29,903 bases of DNA from a virus. The translations under genes and the position numbers were made by a program. The stretch is from the IMG/VR virus record IMGVR_UViG_3300046804_004097, positions 1 to 29,903 of that record, one strand, 5' to 3'. This document shows positions 1 through 7,676 of this stretch, in pieces. Every line of letters starts with the position of its first letter. The first letter of the stretch is position 1. Under the pieces are notes generated by a model. It was given only the letters and a program-made list of their open reading frames with translations. It had not been told where the DNA came from and did no database searches.

Positions 1-288
1 CTGCTCTCTAATTGTAATTTGTATCGAAGCCCCATAAAATGCAGTCCCAGAAAAAACAATATCACTTGTAGCAGTATGTCCAAATACGGTTGTCGTTTCA
101 GTATATTGTAAATTAGTCCCTGGACTTAGAACATTTAAGTTACCTAATATATTAGATACAACTTCATCTTGGTTATCACCTTGTGCATCTCTTGTTATAT
201 TAAGGGCATCAGAATAATCTCCTTTCGGCAATCTGTAAGGATTGTCGTCATAATTCATTTTGCCACTAAATGTTCTTACTTCTATCAC
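1..288 (-). CDS. Phage tail protein, N-terminal part (nozzle/stabilisation-like), cut at window edge
   Basis: Only the first 96 codons are present; the frame is open to base 1. I chose the GTG at 288, three bases after the stop of the upstream gene, because the segment before the internal ATG (258) reads naturally into it (VIEVRTFSGKMNYDDNPYRL). The motif GKMNYDDNPYRLP...DYSDALNITRD resembles the start of large beta-rich phage proteins at the tail tip or nozzle, which often begin with a G-G-x-N-x-D pattern followed by 'DALN'. This resemblance is from memory of such families and not from a search. Its place after connector-like genes at the downstream end of the virion operon fits a tail component. 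ATG 258 is the alternative start. Confidence 0.6.
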   Translation of the reverse strand, partial: MIEVRTFSGKMNYDDNPYRLPKGDYSDALNITRDAQGDNQDEVVSNILGNLNVLSPGTNLQYTETTTVFGHTATSDIVFSGTAFYGASIQITIREQ

Positions 289-291
289 TTG

Positions 292-1062
292 TTATATTTT
301 TACGGTGAGTCGTTGCGATTCTTGACTCCATTGGTAAGCGGATTCTAAGTCAACTGGACGATATCTAGCGTTAGCTATTCTTCTTTCGTTGTGATACTGC
401 CTTCTTCTTTGTTCTTTATCTCCTAGAGTCCCTTTGCGGCTATTAGGAAGCATAGCGATATCATTGTAAGCAATGTACCACATCAATGCAGTCTTGAATT
501 GAATAGGAATATAATACTCTTCGCCTTGCTTTGGAGTAGCTATATATTCAAGCATCACATAATCATATCCAAAATTTTCACTTAAAAGCAAAACTCCGTT
601 GTGATTATCTATTTTAAAGTTTCCGATAAATGGCGAACCAGACGGGATGCCATATAAAGTAGAAAAAGCACCATTGTTCCAATAATTATACCATATAGGC
701 GTATTGAATTGAATGATATCTATGATTGTATTGTCTTGTGTTTGAGCCAATCGGTTTGGCTGCAAGTCGGCATATGTAGTCAAATTGCTATTATATCCCA
801 TTGGGATTATTTCGCCTACACTATTTAATACTCCTACTTTTGAATAATTAAGATAATCATCTGGAAGAGAAACCGTAAGATTTGAAAGTACAGGAAGTTT
901 AACTGATTTTATTTGATAGAAAAAATCAAGACCCATTTCCTCCATTCCAGAAAAAGCTAATTGCCAACACTTATAATATTTGTGCGCACTTTGTTCTGAA
1001 CGATCTAAATATAAATTCACCACAGTATCTAATGATACATATTGCTGGTGTGTGTTGCTCAT
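292..1062 (-). CDS. Putative head-tail connector / neck structural protein, 256 aa
   Basis: A soluble protein with no signal peptide or membrane helix. The N-terminal third is helical (SLDTVVNLYLDRSEQ, then YKCWQLAFSGMEEMG). The middle is rich in beta segments and aromatic residues, and the C-terminus is basic and helical (DKEQRRRQYHNERRIANARYR). A helix, beta domain, helix layout is common in ring or gatekeeper proteins between portal and tail in podovirus-like Bacteroidota phages. The assignment rests on this layout and on position between the co-chaperonin and the tail protein, so the exact role is inferred. Its leader shares a 24-base repeat with the capsid gene, which suggests high translation, as expected for a virion component. 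Confidence 0.55.
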   Translation of the reverse strand: MSNTHQQYVSLDTVVNLYLDRSEQSAHKYYKCWQLAFSGMEEMGLDFFYQIKSVKLPVLSNLTVSLPDDYLNYSKVGVLNSVGEIIPMGYNSNLTTYADLQPNRLAQTQDNTIIDIIQFNTPIWYNYWNNGAFSTLYGIPSGSPFIGNFKIDNHNGVLLLSENFGYDYVMLEYIATPKQGEEYYIPIQFKTALMWYIAYNDIAMLPNSRKGTLGDKEQRRRQYHNERRIANARYRPVDLESAYQWSQESQRLTVKI

Positions 1063-1083
1063 TTTGCATAAATTTAAAGTGTT
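1060..1083 (-). repeat. Leader repeat copy A (start codon and upstream bases shared with the capsid gene)
   Basis: Read on the minus strand, the bases before the ATG of the 256-aa gene (AACACTTTAAATTTATGCAAA then ATG) match those before the capsid gene at 5239-5262 at 23 of 24 positions. Bacteroidota lack strong Shine-Dalgarno use and rely on A/T-rich unstructured leaders, so a copied leader may act as a translation enhancer. The function is inferred. Confidence 0.6.
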
Positions 1084-1337
1084 GCTAAAATAGCACTATC
1101 ATCCATTAAATAAAAAGATTCTCCATTCTTCTCTACTAAAGTTCCCCACTCATGAACTCGGAAAGCCGTCATTCCTTTTTGCAATCTCATTGGCCTTTCT
1201 TTTGTTCCCGGACCTACTTCTACTATCAATCCCTTGTCTGAATCTTTTAAATAACTCTCTGGCAAAAATAAGCCTCCTTGAGTTACTTTGTTGTCATTAA
1301 TTGGTTTAAATAAAATTTGGTTTTTGATTGGTTTCAT
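1074..1337 (-). CDS. GroES-like co-chaperonin (Cpn10), 87 aa
   Basis: Length and layout match GroES (about 97 aa). It has an N-terminal 'KPIKNQILFKPI' strand and a mobile-loop-like stretch ending in GGLFLPE, where the hydrophobic triplet corresponds to the GroEL-contacting IVL of GroES. These are followed by GLIVEVGPGT, the usual 'G-x-V-x-x-V-G-x-G' turn. It finishes with a strand pair and 'MDDSAILATL', matching the terminal 'D-I-L-A' of GroES. Known phage relatives (T4 gp31) replace host GroES to widen the GroEL cage for the capsid protein. No GroEL gene is in the window, so the partner is presumably the host chaperonin. It sits inside the virion operon, between two connector-like genes. It lacks any extended C-terminal region. 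Confidence 0.88.
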   Translation of the reverse strand: MKPIKNQILFKPINDNKVTQGGLFLPESYLKDSDKGLIVEVGPGTKERPMRLQKGMTAFRVHEWGTLVEKNGESFYLMDDSAILATL

Positions 1338-1348
1338 ATGTGTTTTTA

Positions 1349-1975
1349 TTAAGCTTTATCATTTCCATCATTTGCTGAATCTTGTATTTGCGCTCTAGCT
1401 GCAATTAATGATTTAACTACATAATCCACAATTATAGGCAAATAATCATCAGGTATATTTAATGTGCTTGTCAAATCACTACTATCGCCTCCAGAAACTA
1501 TTGTAGCTGTAGCTGTGTATTGATTTAATATCAAGGTACTATAAATTCTTACAATATCTCCATTTTGAGCTGCTAATATTTTTCCCGGTGGCTGTTGAAG
1601 AGATTGAAAATATGTAACTTGGTTTTGTGAAAGTAAAATAATTGGCTTAGATATTTCACCTGCGCTATTTTTTATCTGTAAATTAGAAAGTCCTTCGTTC
1701 TTACCAATAGCCAATGGCACTTGTGGTAGCGTAAGCTTCCATATAAAATTCTCTTCTTGAGTTATTGCAAGTCCTTTAAATGTAGAATAAAAACTATTAT
1801 TTACATAGCCTACTCCATCTAATTGAATTGCATCCTTATAATTTTGCTTTACTGCAAGCCCTATGCCTTGATTAATTAATTGATTGACTAATCCTGGAGT
1901 TATCGTGCTATCGTCTGTGGGTTGTGTTCCGTAAACTTGACGAATTATTTGTTCTATAAGGGCTTTTCTAATCAT
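1349..1975 (-). CDS. Putative neck/connector structural protein, 208 aa
   Basis: The N-terminal 50 residues are helical (RKALIEQIIRQVYG, LVNQLINQGIGLAVKQNY), followed by a beta-rich body with a tyrosine/serine 'YVNNSFYSTF' stretch. The C-terminal helix is YLPIIVDYVVKSLIAARAQ. Helix pairs of this kind at both ends of a beta domain are typical of phage head-completion or ring proteins. I do not recognise a named family. It lies 11 bases upstream, in transcription order, of the co-chaperonin gene and follows the small basic protein gene. A role in the head-tail interface is inferred from context. Confidence 0.55.
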   Translation of the reverse strand: MIRKALIEQIIRQVYGTQPTDDSTITPGLVNQLINQGIGLAVKQNYKDAIQLDGVGYVNNSFYSTFKGLAITQEENFIWKLTLPQVPLAIGKNEGLSNLQIKNSAGEISKPIILLSQNQVTYFQSLQQPPGKILAAQNGDIVRIYSTLILNQYTATATIVSGGDSSDLTSTLNIPDDYLPIIVDYVVKSLIAARAQIQDSANDGNDKA

Positions 1976-1983
1976 TTTACTTT

Positions 1984-2106
1984 TTATTTTCCTTGTCCAC
2001 GATATTTAGATACCGACTTATCTTTTGGGCCTTTACTTTTCTGCGCTTTACCGCCTTTTCTAGCACCAAATGTAAGTTTTTGTGAATTTGATGTAGCCTT
2101 TGCCAT
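1984..2106 (-). CDS. Small very basic phage protein, 40 aa
   Basis: A short gene starting at ATG 2106, which overlaps the TAA stop of the preceding gene by one base (TAATG), an arrangement typical of translational coupling. The product (MAKATSNSQKLTFGARKGGK...SKYRGQGK) has about a quarter Lys/Arg and few hydrophobic residues. Similar short proteins ending in '(Y)RGQG(K/R)' occur near neck genes in Bacteroidota phages, as I remember them. It could bind DNA or RNA or be a minor virion component. No function is established by the sequence. Confidence 0.75.
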   Translation of the reverse strand: MAKATSNSQKLTFGARKGGKAQKSKGPKDKSVSKYRGQGK

Positions 2107-2807
2107 TATTGACCTTGATTTTTAATTTGCATTGAATATTGTTCTACTGTATTCAGTTGTAAATTTACACCAATAATAGCCAATGCCCTAACAATTATTT
2201 CAAGAATAGATGCATCATCCCAAACGGGTTGAACGCTGCCTGTTGATGGATAAATTCCCGCTCCAGTTTGTGTTGGAGCATACTGAGGGATGCCATTACC
2301 GTCTAATGTATAAGCCCATACCATATTAGGTGGATTTCTTACATAACTCAATTTAGCTTCTCCAATATCTTCTGGAAAAAATCTAAATCCTAAATCTTCT
2401 AATATATAAATTGGATTAGTTTCAATAGGGTCTATAACTGAATTATAATAAGAATAGAGCGAATCCTGTTGGACCGCTCTAATCCTATTATATCCATAAA
2501 TTGAAAACATTGCATCCGTTTGTAGATAATCACCGGGATAATCTGAAAATCCATCGGGATCTACACTAAGATCATACCAATAAATTATTGGAGCTAACCT
2601 TGTACGGATTATTGTATTTTGACCGAACTCTACCCTAGCAACTGGTCTGCCAGGCATATATTGTTGAAATGAACCAAGTAAATATGCTACATAGGATTTC
2701 TGCCCCTGATTGATACAAAGATTGAAATCATCTGGACTTACATACCCTTGAGAAGCGTTTTTTGCTGTAGCATAAAGTACTATTTGGTAAATTTCCTGAA
2801 TCGTCAT
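2106..2807 (-). CDS. Putative virion (neck/tail adaptor) protein, 233 aa
   Basis: The N-terminal helices are TIQEIYQIVLYATAKNASQ and DDFNLCINQGQKSYVAYLLGS. A large beta domain rich in Tyr, Pro and Asp follows (IIYWYDLSVDPDGFSDYPGDYL). A C-terminal helix (DASILEIIVRALAIIGVNL) closes the protein. Helix, beta, helix topology and position in the virion operon suggest an adaptor or ring component. The TAATG junction with the next gene indicates tight coupling. There is no signal peptide and no catalytic motif. The family is unassigned by me; homologues are common in Bacteroidota phage contigs, by memory only. Confidence 0.6.
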   Translation of the reverse strand: MTIQEIYQIVLYATAKNASQGYVSPDDFNLCINQGQKSYVAYLLGSFQQYMPGRPVARVEFGQNTIIRTRLAPIIYWYDLSVDPDGFSDYPGDYLQTDAMFSIYGYNRIRAVQQDSLYSYYNSVIDPIETNPIYILEDLGFRFFPEDIGEAKLSYVRNPPNMVWAYTLDGNGIPQYAPTQTGAGIYPSTGSVQPVWDDASILEIIVRALAIIGVNLQLNTVEQYSMQIKNQGQ

Positions 2808-3706
2808 TTCATTGTTTCATTTAACTGTTTTTGGAATAACCTTCCCTCTTCGGTGTTAGTTAAAGCCAATTCAGTTAAGTATTCTGCTGGTTGTTTGCTT
2901 GATGGAATAACTCCTATCAATCCACCACCATTTGCCCAGAACGCTCTTCCTGGTTGACTTCCGATATCAATCTTAGCAGAAAGTATGGCCTTTTTTACCA
3001 TATAAGCTATTTCTACTTCTTTTGATTTACTATTCACCAAATTTTGAAAGATCTTTGGGTTTCTTTTAGCGTACAACATTAATTCTTTTCTAAGAAGATC
3101 TGTTGTTTTTAATTCGCCAATTTCATCATACATTGGTATTTTAACGAAACTAACATATTTTTTCATAGTTATCTCGTCCATATCCCTAGCTACCAATGCC
3201 ATTTCAATTTCAAGGCTTTCTCTTTCTAACGCTTCGGCTGCTTGCTTAGCTGGATCATATTCAAAAAACTCAAACTTACTGCCACTTTTTCTATTTGGAC
3301 TTCCTATATTATGTCTGCACAAACGAGCAAATAGCAAAGCTGTTTTATCCCAATCTGGAATTCTCAAACATTTTGCGCCTCTTGGAAAAACTAAACTCTT
3401 TGCATTTTGTTTAATATAGTCGGCATCCAATCCTTTTTGATCTTTAATCCAAATAGAATCAACTCCAGTCAATAGCCTTGCTCTTTCTTCTCTGCCTGTT
3501 TCTGGATTTATTACATCGTCAATATTTGGGATGTAAGTTCCTCCTTTCTTTTTTGTGTCCACAAGTTTAAAAATATGATACTTTATTTCTTGTGGAGCTG
3601 GCGTATCGCTAACTGCAATCTGCGCGATTTCCATTTGATGTATCTCGTTTAGAGAATCTTGTGTTTCTCCCGTTATGGAGAATTGCACATCTTTTAATTT
3701 TGCCAT
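2804..3706 (-). CDS. Conserved phage protein of unknown function in virion operon, 300 aa
   Basis: The reading frame opens at ATG 3745, but I prefer ATG 3706 (MAKLKDVQFSITGE). It is preceded by an A-rich leader typical of this phage, and the 13 extra codons look like untranslated leader. The protein is mixed alpha/beta with charged middle helices (AAEALERESLEIEMALVARDMDEI) and a repeated helical section (LLRKELMLYAKRNPKIFQNLV). The C-terminus is 'LTNTEEGRLFQKQLNETM'. No enzyme motif is visible. It is the first gene after the capsid-gene terminator and overlaps the next gene by 4 bases. A structural or assembly role is inferred from place only. Confidence 0.6.
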   Translation of the reverse strand: MAKLKDVQFSITGETQDSLNEIHQMEIAQIAVSDTPAPQEIKYHIFKLVDTKKKGGTYIPNIDDVINPETGREERARLLTGVDSIWIKDQKGLDADYIKQNAKSLVFPRGAKCLRIPDWDKTALLFARLCRHNIGSPNRKSGSKFEFFEYDPAKQAAEALERESLEIEMALVARDMDEITMKKYVSFVKIPMYDEIGELKTTDLLRKELMLYAKRNPKIFQNLVNSKSKEVEIAYMVKKAILSAKIDIGSQPGRAFWANGGGLIGVIPSSKQPAEYLTELALTNTEEGRLFQKQLNETMK

Positions 3707-3768
3707 TTTTTTATTATTAGATTTAAGGCTTAATGCCTCCCACATACATGGGATATTGTTTTTAAATA

Positions 3769-3792
3769 GCCGGGGCTTTTTACGACCCCGGC
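3769..3792 (-). terminator. Strong hairpin downstream of the capsid gene
   Basis: A 7-bp all-GC stem (GCCGGGG / CCCCGGC) with a 10-base loop stands 19 bases beyond the capsid stop. It is by far the most GC-rich structure in the virion region. On the minus strand it is followed by TATTTAAAAA, a weak U-tract; on the plus strand by a run of T. It probably lowers readthrough from the capsid gene into the neck genes or protects the capsid mRNA 3' end. Confidence 0.7.
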
Positions 3793-3810
3793 ATTTTTTT
3801 ATTGTGATGA

Positions 3811-5241
3811 TTAGCTAGCTTGAACAATAACAAACTGATTGGCTGCGACCACCCTTGTCCCACGGTAGGTTATAGTTTCAATGTTGTCGGTCATTGTCCC
3901 AGAAGTTGGGTTCTGAGAAGCACCACCCCATTGCCATACTCTGATAGCGTTACCAACAGTTCCACCTTTTGGAGGAGCTTGGTACATAACTGTGATGTTT
4001 TTGTAAGCTTTAGTTACATCTTTTGCATCACGAGTTTCGCCTTGAGGGCAGATGATACCGAAGTTACGGAAGTAGTCATTTACAGGAGTAAGACCAGTAG
4101 TCATTTCTGTATTGAACTGCTTGTACTTCTTAACCTTGAACAGATAACCATCTATTCTAAGTGTATCTACGCCATAGTTGATAGCGGCATCTTCTGATTT
4201 TTCGTTCTTACCCCATACGTAAGCACCAGCAGGGAATTCTTTGAACAAACCATCAGAGAAGTTTTGACGCTGATAGATATCTTGCAGCCACATATTTTCG
4301 TTGGCGCAACCATTGATATCCATGATACGAGTGATTTCATGCAACTTAGCGATATCCAATGTACCAGGAGTGTAACCTACTGTTTCGCCATCAGAAAGAA
4401 CTTTAGGGATAATACCCTCAGAACCTACTGAAGATGAAGTAGTCAATCCTGTATTGTTTACGATATTACCACGCATGAGCTTGAACTCTACGTTGTTGAT
4501 GAAACGTTGGTTGCTTTTTACAAGACCTTTGTAAGTGAAGTAGCTAGTACCAGCTTGTGCGCCACCAGCCATTTCCATTCCAGATACGCCAGTATTGTAA
4601 AACACTTCTGTCATTTCAGCCAAGTCTGTAGCAGACCATGACTCTCTCATTTCAGTAATGTTGTTATCATACTTTTGATCCAAATGGATAAGTGGGTTGA
4701 TGCTTGTAGAAGCTTCACCAGCATCCATATCACCACCGAGCAAAAGCACATCTGTAGCAAGGAAGCTACTTGATCCTGCTGAAGCCAATGATTGGGTAGA
4801 GATTTTTGGACGAACCGTAAAGGTAAATGCATAAGCAGTAGTACCTGTAATTGCAAGGATTTCACCTTCTACGTTTGTAGAGGCAACACGAACAGTTTCA
4901 CCTGCGCGAAGTGGAGTTTCTGTGCCGCTATTGTAATGGTCGCCAGAAGCCAAAGTAAGAGTGATAGTAGCACCAGCAGAAGCAGATACGTTACCTGCTG
5001 ACTGAATACCAACCATCAATTTACCACGATTCTCGAACCAAAAATAGTTACGGTTTTTAACTTCTTCCATTCCACCATAAGTGGCTAACCACCAAGTGAA
5101 ATCTTCGTTACCGTATTTTTCAACGTACTGCTTGTAGTACTGAGGAGTCAGCAATTGAAGATCAGAGATCAACTGCCTATTTACATACTGGGACGCAATT
5201 GCACCCGGTTGCAAATTGTTTGAGGTAGGAATTCCTGCCAT
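3811..5241 (-). CDS. Major capsid protein, HK97-fold candidate, 476 aa
   Basis: The assignment comes from size, context and composition. It follows directly after an acidic coiled-coil scaffold-like gene and the portal operon. It has an N-terminal arm (IPTSNNLQPGAIASQYVNRQL), a conserved-looking aromatic block (EDFTWWLATYGGMEEVKNRNYFWFE), and an inserted Ala/Ser/Thr/Gly-rich beta segment around residues 85-150. The rest is a long mixed domain with many Gly, Asn and aromatic residues. Codon use in this gene is richer in C at third positions than its neighbours, as expected for a very highly expressed gene. The hairpin after the gene and the repeated leader before it also point to high expression. 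No cleavage motif is obvious. Confidence 0.85.
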   Translation of the reverse strand: MAGIPTSNNLQPGAIASQYVNRQLISDLQLLTPQYYKQYVEKYGNEDFTWWLATYGGMEEVKNRNYFWFENRGKLMVGIQSAGNVSASAGATITLTLASGDHYNSGTETPLRAGETVRVASTNVEGEILAITGTTAYAFTFTVRPKISTQSLASAGSSSFLATDVLLLGGDMDAGEASTSINPLIHLDQKYDNNITEMRESWSATDLAEMTEVFYNTGVSGMEMAGGAQAGTSYFTYKGLVKSNQRFINNVEFKLMRGNIVNNTGLTTSSSVGSEGIIPKVLSDGETVGYTPGTLDIAKLHEITRIMDINGCANENMWLQDIYQRQNFSDGLFKEFPAGAYVWGKNEKSEDAAINYGVDTLRIDGYLFKVKKYKQFNTEMTTGLTPVNDYFRNFGIICPQGETRDAKDVTKAYKNITVMYQAPPKGGTVGNAIRVWQWGGASQNPTSGTMTDNIETITYRGTRVVAANQFVIVQAS

Positions 5242-5262
5242 TTTGAATAAATTTAAAGTGTT
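5239..5262 (-). repeat. Leader repeat copy B (start region of the capsid gene)
   Basis: This is the partner of the repeat at 1060-1083. The minus-strand sequence AACACTTTAAATTTATTCAAA then ATG differs at one base from copy A. Two virion genes about 4 kb apart share it, so it may be a duplicated translation-start enhancer. Confidence 0.6.
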
Positions 5263-5275
5263 TTAAATAAGTTTT

Positions 5276-6457
5276 TTATTTGGCAAACATTATAGCCGCA
5301 AGCTTATCCATTTCAGATTGCCTGTTATCTGGCGTAAATGTGCCTTGATCCGAATTGCCAAAATTGATATTGCTTTGCTTTTTTAAATGCATTGCTAATC
5401 TTTTATTGGCGGCATCGTTTACATACTTCTGAGTTATTTTGCCTTCATTTTGTAACAAAAACAAATCTTTTGCCATTTGTTTTGTGTTGATAGTGCCATC
5501 TTCGTTTACCCATCTGTCGGCAAACAACATATTAGCATCTAAATTGTTTTCAGCAAAATACTTCATCTGTTGAGCAACGGCCTGTTTTTCTTCATCAGAT
5601 GGAACGTACGCAACATTAAAATCCGCTCCTTCATCTTTTACTGTTGCAGTAAATCCTTCAAATGAATTTATTACTTCATTAACCGAACCAAAATAATTAT
5701 CCATGTATTTCTTCTGAGCCTCCAATACTTCTGGAGTAATCTCAGGCTGAACTTCCTTTGGATTAATATCTGGTAATACTAATGAACTTTTTAATTTTTC
5801 AAGCTCTGGTTTGGCTAATTTAGCTTCAATAACCAGTCTTTTTTCAACTTCATTAATTCTGCTTTCCCACGCTGATACTCTTTCTTCAAATTCTGAATCA
5901 AGTTCATCAAGTCTTTGTTCTGGCTTTGCAGGTTTTTGAAATTTTTCATTAAACAAAAAATCTATTTCAGATTGATCTAGATCTTTGTTTTTTTGATACA
6001 TACTCAATTTCACTATCTCTTCAGCAACGCTTGCGTTTTTGATTTCAGAGGTAGCAAGCCTATCTAATTTCTTTTTTTCTTGTAAGAAATTTAATAATTC
6101 ATCTTCCTTCTGTTCTTTTGCATATTCATAGAACTTTTTGCTTGTTTCATTTTCAAAATCAATTTTTGGAGATGATTTCAAGCGTTCTATTTCTTGTGCA
6201 GCAGTTTCCCAATTATCAAATCCAAGTTTTTGTTTTAAATACTCATCAGCATCATAAATTTCTTCATCAGAATTTGTTGATGCTGATTTTGGATTTTGTG
6301 ATTGAGTTTCTGTCTGAGAACTTTCTTGAGATTGAATCTGTGTATCACTTACATTTACGGATGGATCTATCCAACTTTCTTCTGAGAAAGGATTGGCAAG
6401 CGTTTGTTGCTGCTCAATTGTAGTGGTTTCTTGATCAATTGTTGTTTGTTCTGACAT
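5276..6457 (-). CDS. Capsid scaffolding / assembly protein candidate, 393 aa
   Basis: A highly charged, Glu/Gln/Ser-rich protein. The first 80 residues are a low-complexity Gln/Thr/Ser segment (TIDQETTTIEQQQ, TQIQSQESSQTETQSQ). From about 90 to 260 it is a chain of long charged helices (KEDELLNFLQEKKKLDRL, EFEERVSAWESRINEVEKRL) likely to form coiled coil. The C-terminal 100 residues are a helical domain ending in EMDKLAAIMFAK. Acidic coiled-coil proteins directly upstream of the capsid gene are the classic position for scaffolds. No protease motif is visible, so it may be processed by another enzyme or leave intact. Confidence 0.75.
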   Translation of the reverse strand: MSEQTTIDQETTTIEQQQTLANPFSEESWIDPSVNVSDTQIQSQESSQTETQSQNPKSASTNSDEEIYDADEYLKQKLGFDNWETAAQEIERLKSSPKIDFENETSKKFYEYAKEQKEDELLNFLQEKKKLDRLATSEIKNASVAEEIVKLSMYQKNKDLDQSEIDFLFNEKFQKPAKPEQRLDELDSEFEERVSAWESRINEVEKRLVIEAKLAKPELEKLKSSLVLPDINPKEVQPEITPEVLEAQKKYMDNYFGSVNEVINSFEGFTATVKDEGADFNVAYVPSDEEKQAVAQQMKYFAENNLDANMLFADRWVNEDGTINTKQMAKDLFLLQNEGKITQKYVNDAANKRLAMHLKKQSNINFGNSDQGTFTPDNRQSEMDKLAAIMFAK

Positions 6458-6476
6458 ATATCTATTAATTGTTTTA

Positions 6477-6854
6477 CTAGCTTAAAGTAAGTAGATATTG
6501 CGTTTTAGCAAACAATCCGCTTAATGCTTGTGCGGTATTTTCTATATCACAATATCCCTTGCCTTCTGCCCACTCTTCTAGCTCGGCAGAAAATGCAAGG
6601 CCTTCTTTCACTAATGCTGTTACAGCTTCTCCGCTATAAGTAGGCATTTCGTCAATTTTGGTTTTCCCTATTCTTTTGCCATTTTGATAGCCCATAACAA
6701 GTTCAGATATATCATCTCTGAATGTAATTAAACCTTCATAAGCAAACTGTAATGCTTTATGTTCGGCATAAGAACGAGTATCTAAATGCAAAATATGAGC
6801 TGCATCTGAAAAATAAAATAGCTTGCTTCTAATAATTTCTGGAGTAAGTGCCAT
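6477..6854 (-). CDS. Four-helix, ferritin/Dps-like phage protein (DUF5856-like), 125 aa
   Basis: The sequence is predicted almost entirely helical in four stretches. The second carries 'AHILHLDTRSYAEHKALQFAYEGL', a spacing of His, Asp and Glu like the ferritin/Dps-type family I remember as DUF5856. A second acidic helix (LVKEGLAFSAELEEWAEG) and 'CDIENTAQALSGLFAKTQYLL' complete the bundle. Homologues occur in Bacteroidota phages next to head genes. Whether it binds metal is unknown: a His/Glu pair is present in helix 2, but a complete di-iron site is not evident to me. It lies between beta-rich head proteins and the scaffold, so it may be a virion or assembly component. Confidence 0.6.
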   Translation of the reverse strand: MALTPEIIRSKLFYFSDAAHILHLDTRSYAEHKALQFAYEGLITFRDDISELVMGYQNGKRIGKTKIDEMPTYSGEAVTALVKEGLAFSAELEEWAEGKGYCDIENTAQALSGLFAKTQYLLTLS

Positions 6855-6856
6855 TA

Positions 6857-7228
6857 TTAACTAATTTTATGAAAGTGAACTAATACTCTTGTTGCAGCAG
6901 CACTTGCGCCACCAAATTTTACAAAGTTAGCCACATGGTCAACTCTATATAATCCAGCAGTAGATACTGCGCTAACGTAAGTTACAGTCGTTTGGCTTAA
7001 TTGTTGGGCAACTGCTGTTTGAAAATTTGTTGCCGTTAATGAACTACCAGAAAATGTAGAAGGCGCACTTGATGCTGGTTCTCCATTATCATTTGTAGCA
7101 GTTATGCTTACTGTTCCTGATGGACTTACGAATTGCCAAATTGCATAATCCCAATTTGACAAATCTATAACATATCCGTTTCCAGCATTGAATTCGGCTG
7201 TTACATCCTGGGTTAAACTTAATGCCAT
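6857..7228 (-). CDS. Beta-rich virion protein candidate, 123 aa
   Basis: Thr/Ser/Ala/Val-rich with alternating strand patterns (GYVIDLSNWDYAIWQFVSP, GTVSITATNDNGE) and no charged helices, signal peptide or membrane segment. This composition is common in head decoration and head-fibre proteins. It ends two bases before the ferritin-like gene in the head operon. The decoration role is inferred; the sequence gives no motif to confirm it. Confidence 0.55.
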   Translation of the reverse strand: MALSLTQDVTAEFNAGNGYVIDLSNWDYAIWQFVSPSGTVSITATNDNGEPASSAPSTFSGSSLTATNFQTAVAQQLSQTTVTYVSAVSTAGLYRVDHVANFVKFGGASAAATRVLVHFHKIS

Positions 7229-7246
7229 TTTTTTACTTTTTTAATA

Positions 7247-7513
7247 TTAATAAGTTACTGTTACGGATGCCGCAAGCTGACCTACAGCAGTTCCATCAAA
7301 TCTTTTATTTGGTTGTATTGGAGTTACTTCAAATGAATTACCATAAACATCAATTGCACTAATAGTGCCAGTATTTGAAGATCCGCTTGCCGTACAAACT
7401 GTACCCAATACCATTGTTGCCAGTTTAGCTGAATCAGTTGAGTCTAATGTTACTTTTACAGATTCCCCACGCAATGCTGAGGCTGCTACTCTGTTTGTTA
7501 CTGTTGTTGACAT
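7247..7513 (-). CDS. Small beta-rich virion protein candidate, 88 aa
   Basis: A Thr/Ser/Val/Ala-rich chain (ALRGESVKVTLDSTDSAK, GNSFEVTPIQPNKRFD, ending QLAASVTVTY) with no charged helices. It resembles the small beta-barrel decoration or head proteins found between portal and capsid genes in many phages. Its ATG overlaps the preceding stop (TAATG at 7511-7515), so translation is probably coupled. The role is inferred from composition and place. Confidence 0.55.
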   Translation of the reverse strand: MSTTVTNRVAASALRGESVKVTLDSTDSAKLATMVLGTVCTASGSSNTGTISAIDVYGNSFEVTPIQPNKRFDGTAVGQLAASVTVTY

Positions 7514-7671
7514 TATTTTTTCTTTTTAAGTTTTGCTTGAATTATTTTGCCAGGCAATTTCATGCCTTTGCTTTCCTTATCCCATTCAGCCACTTTAGCC
7601 GCTCCGCCTAATGCTTTCATACCTTTTTCAGTATGCGCCCATTTTCTCTGCTGTTCTGATGAATATGGCAT
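7513..7671 (-). CDS. Small basic phage protein, 52 aa
   Basis: Starts at ATG 7671 and reads MPYSSEQQRKWAHTEKGMKA...AEWDKESKG with a Lys-rich end (QAKLKKKK). The N-terminal 'SEQQRKWAH(T)' followed by 'KALGG...VAEWDKESKG' is a recurring small-protein pattern that I remember near portal and capsid genes of diverse phages. Its function is unknown. It is flanked at both ends by almost zero spacing, which supports it being a real gene of the head operon. Confidence 0.75.
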   Translation of the reverse strand: MPYSSEQQRKWAHTEKGMKALGGAAKVAEWDKESKGMKLPGKIIQAKLKKKK

Positions 7672-7676
7672 TTTAT

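Noticed and set aside
4647-4865. Second frame on the minus strand inside the capsid gene
   Set aside because: Codon shadow of the capsid coding sequence with Leu/Gln low complexity and no gene signals.
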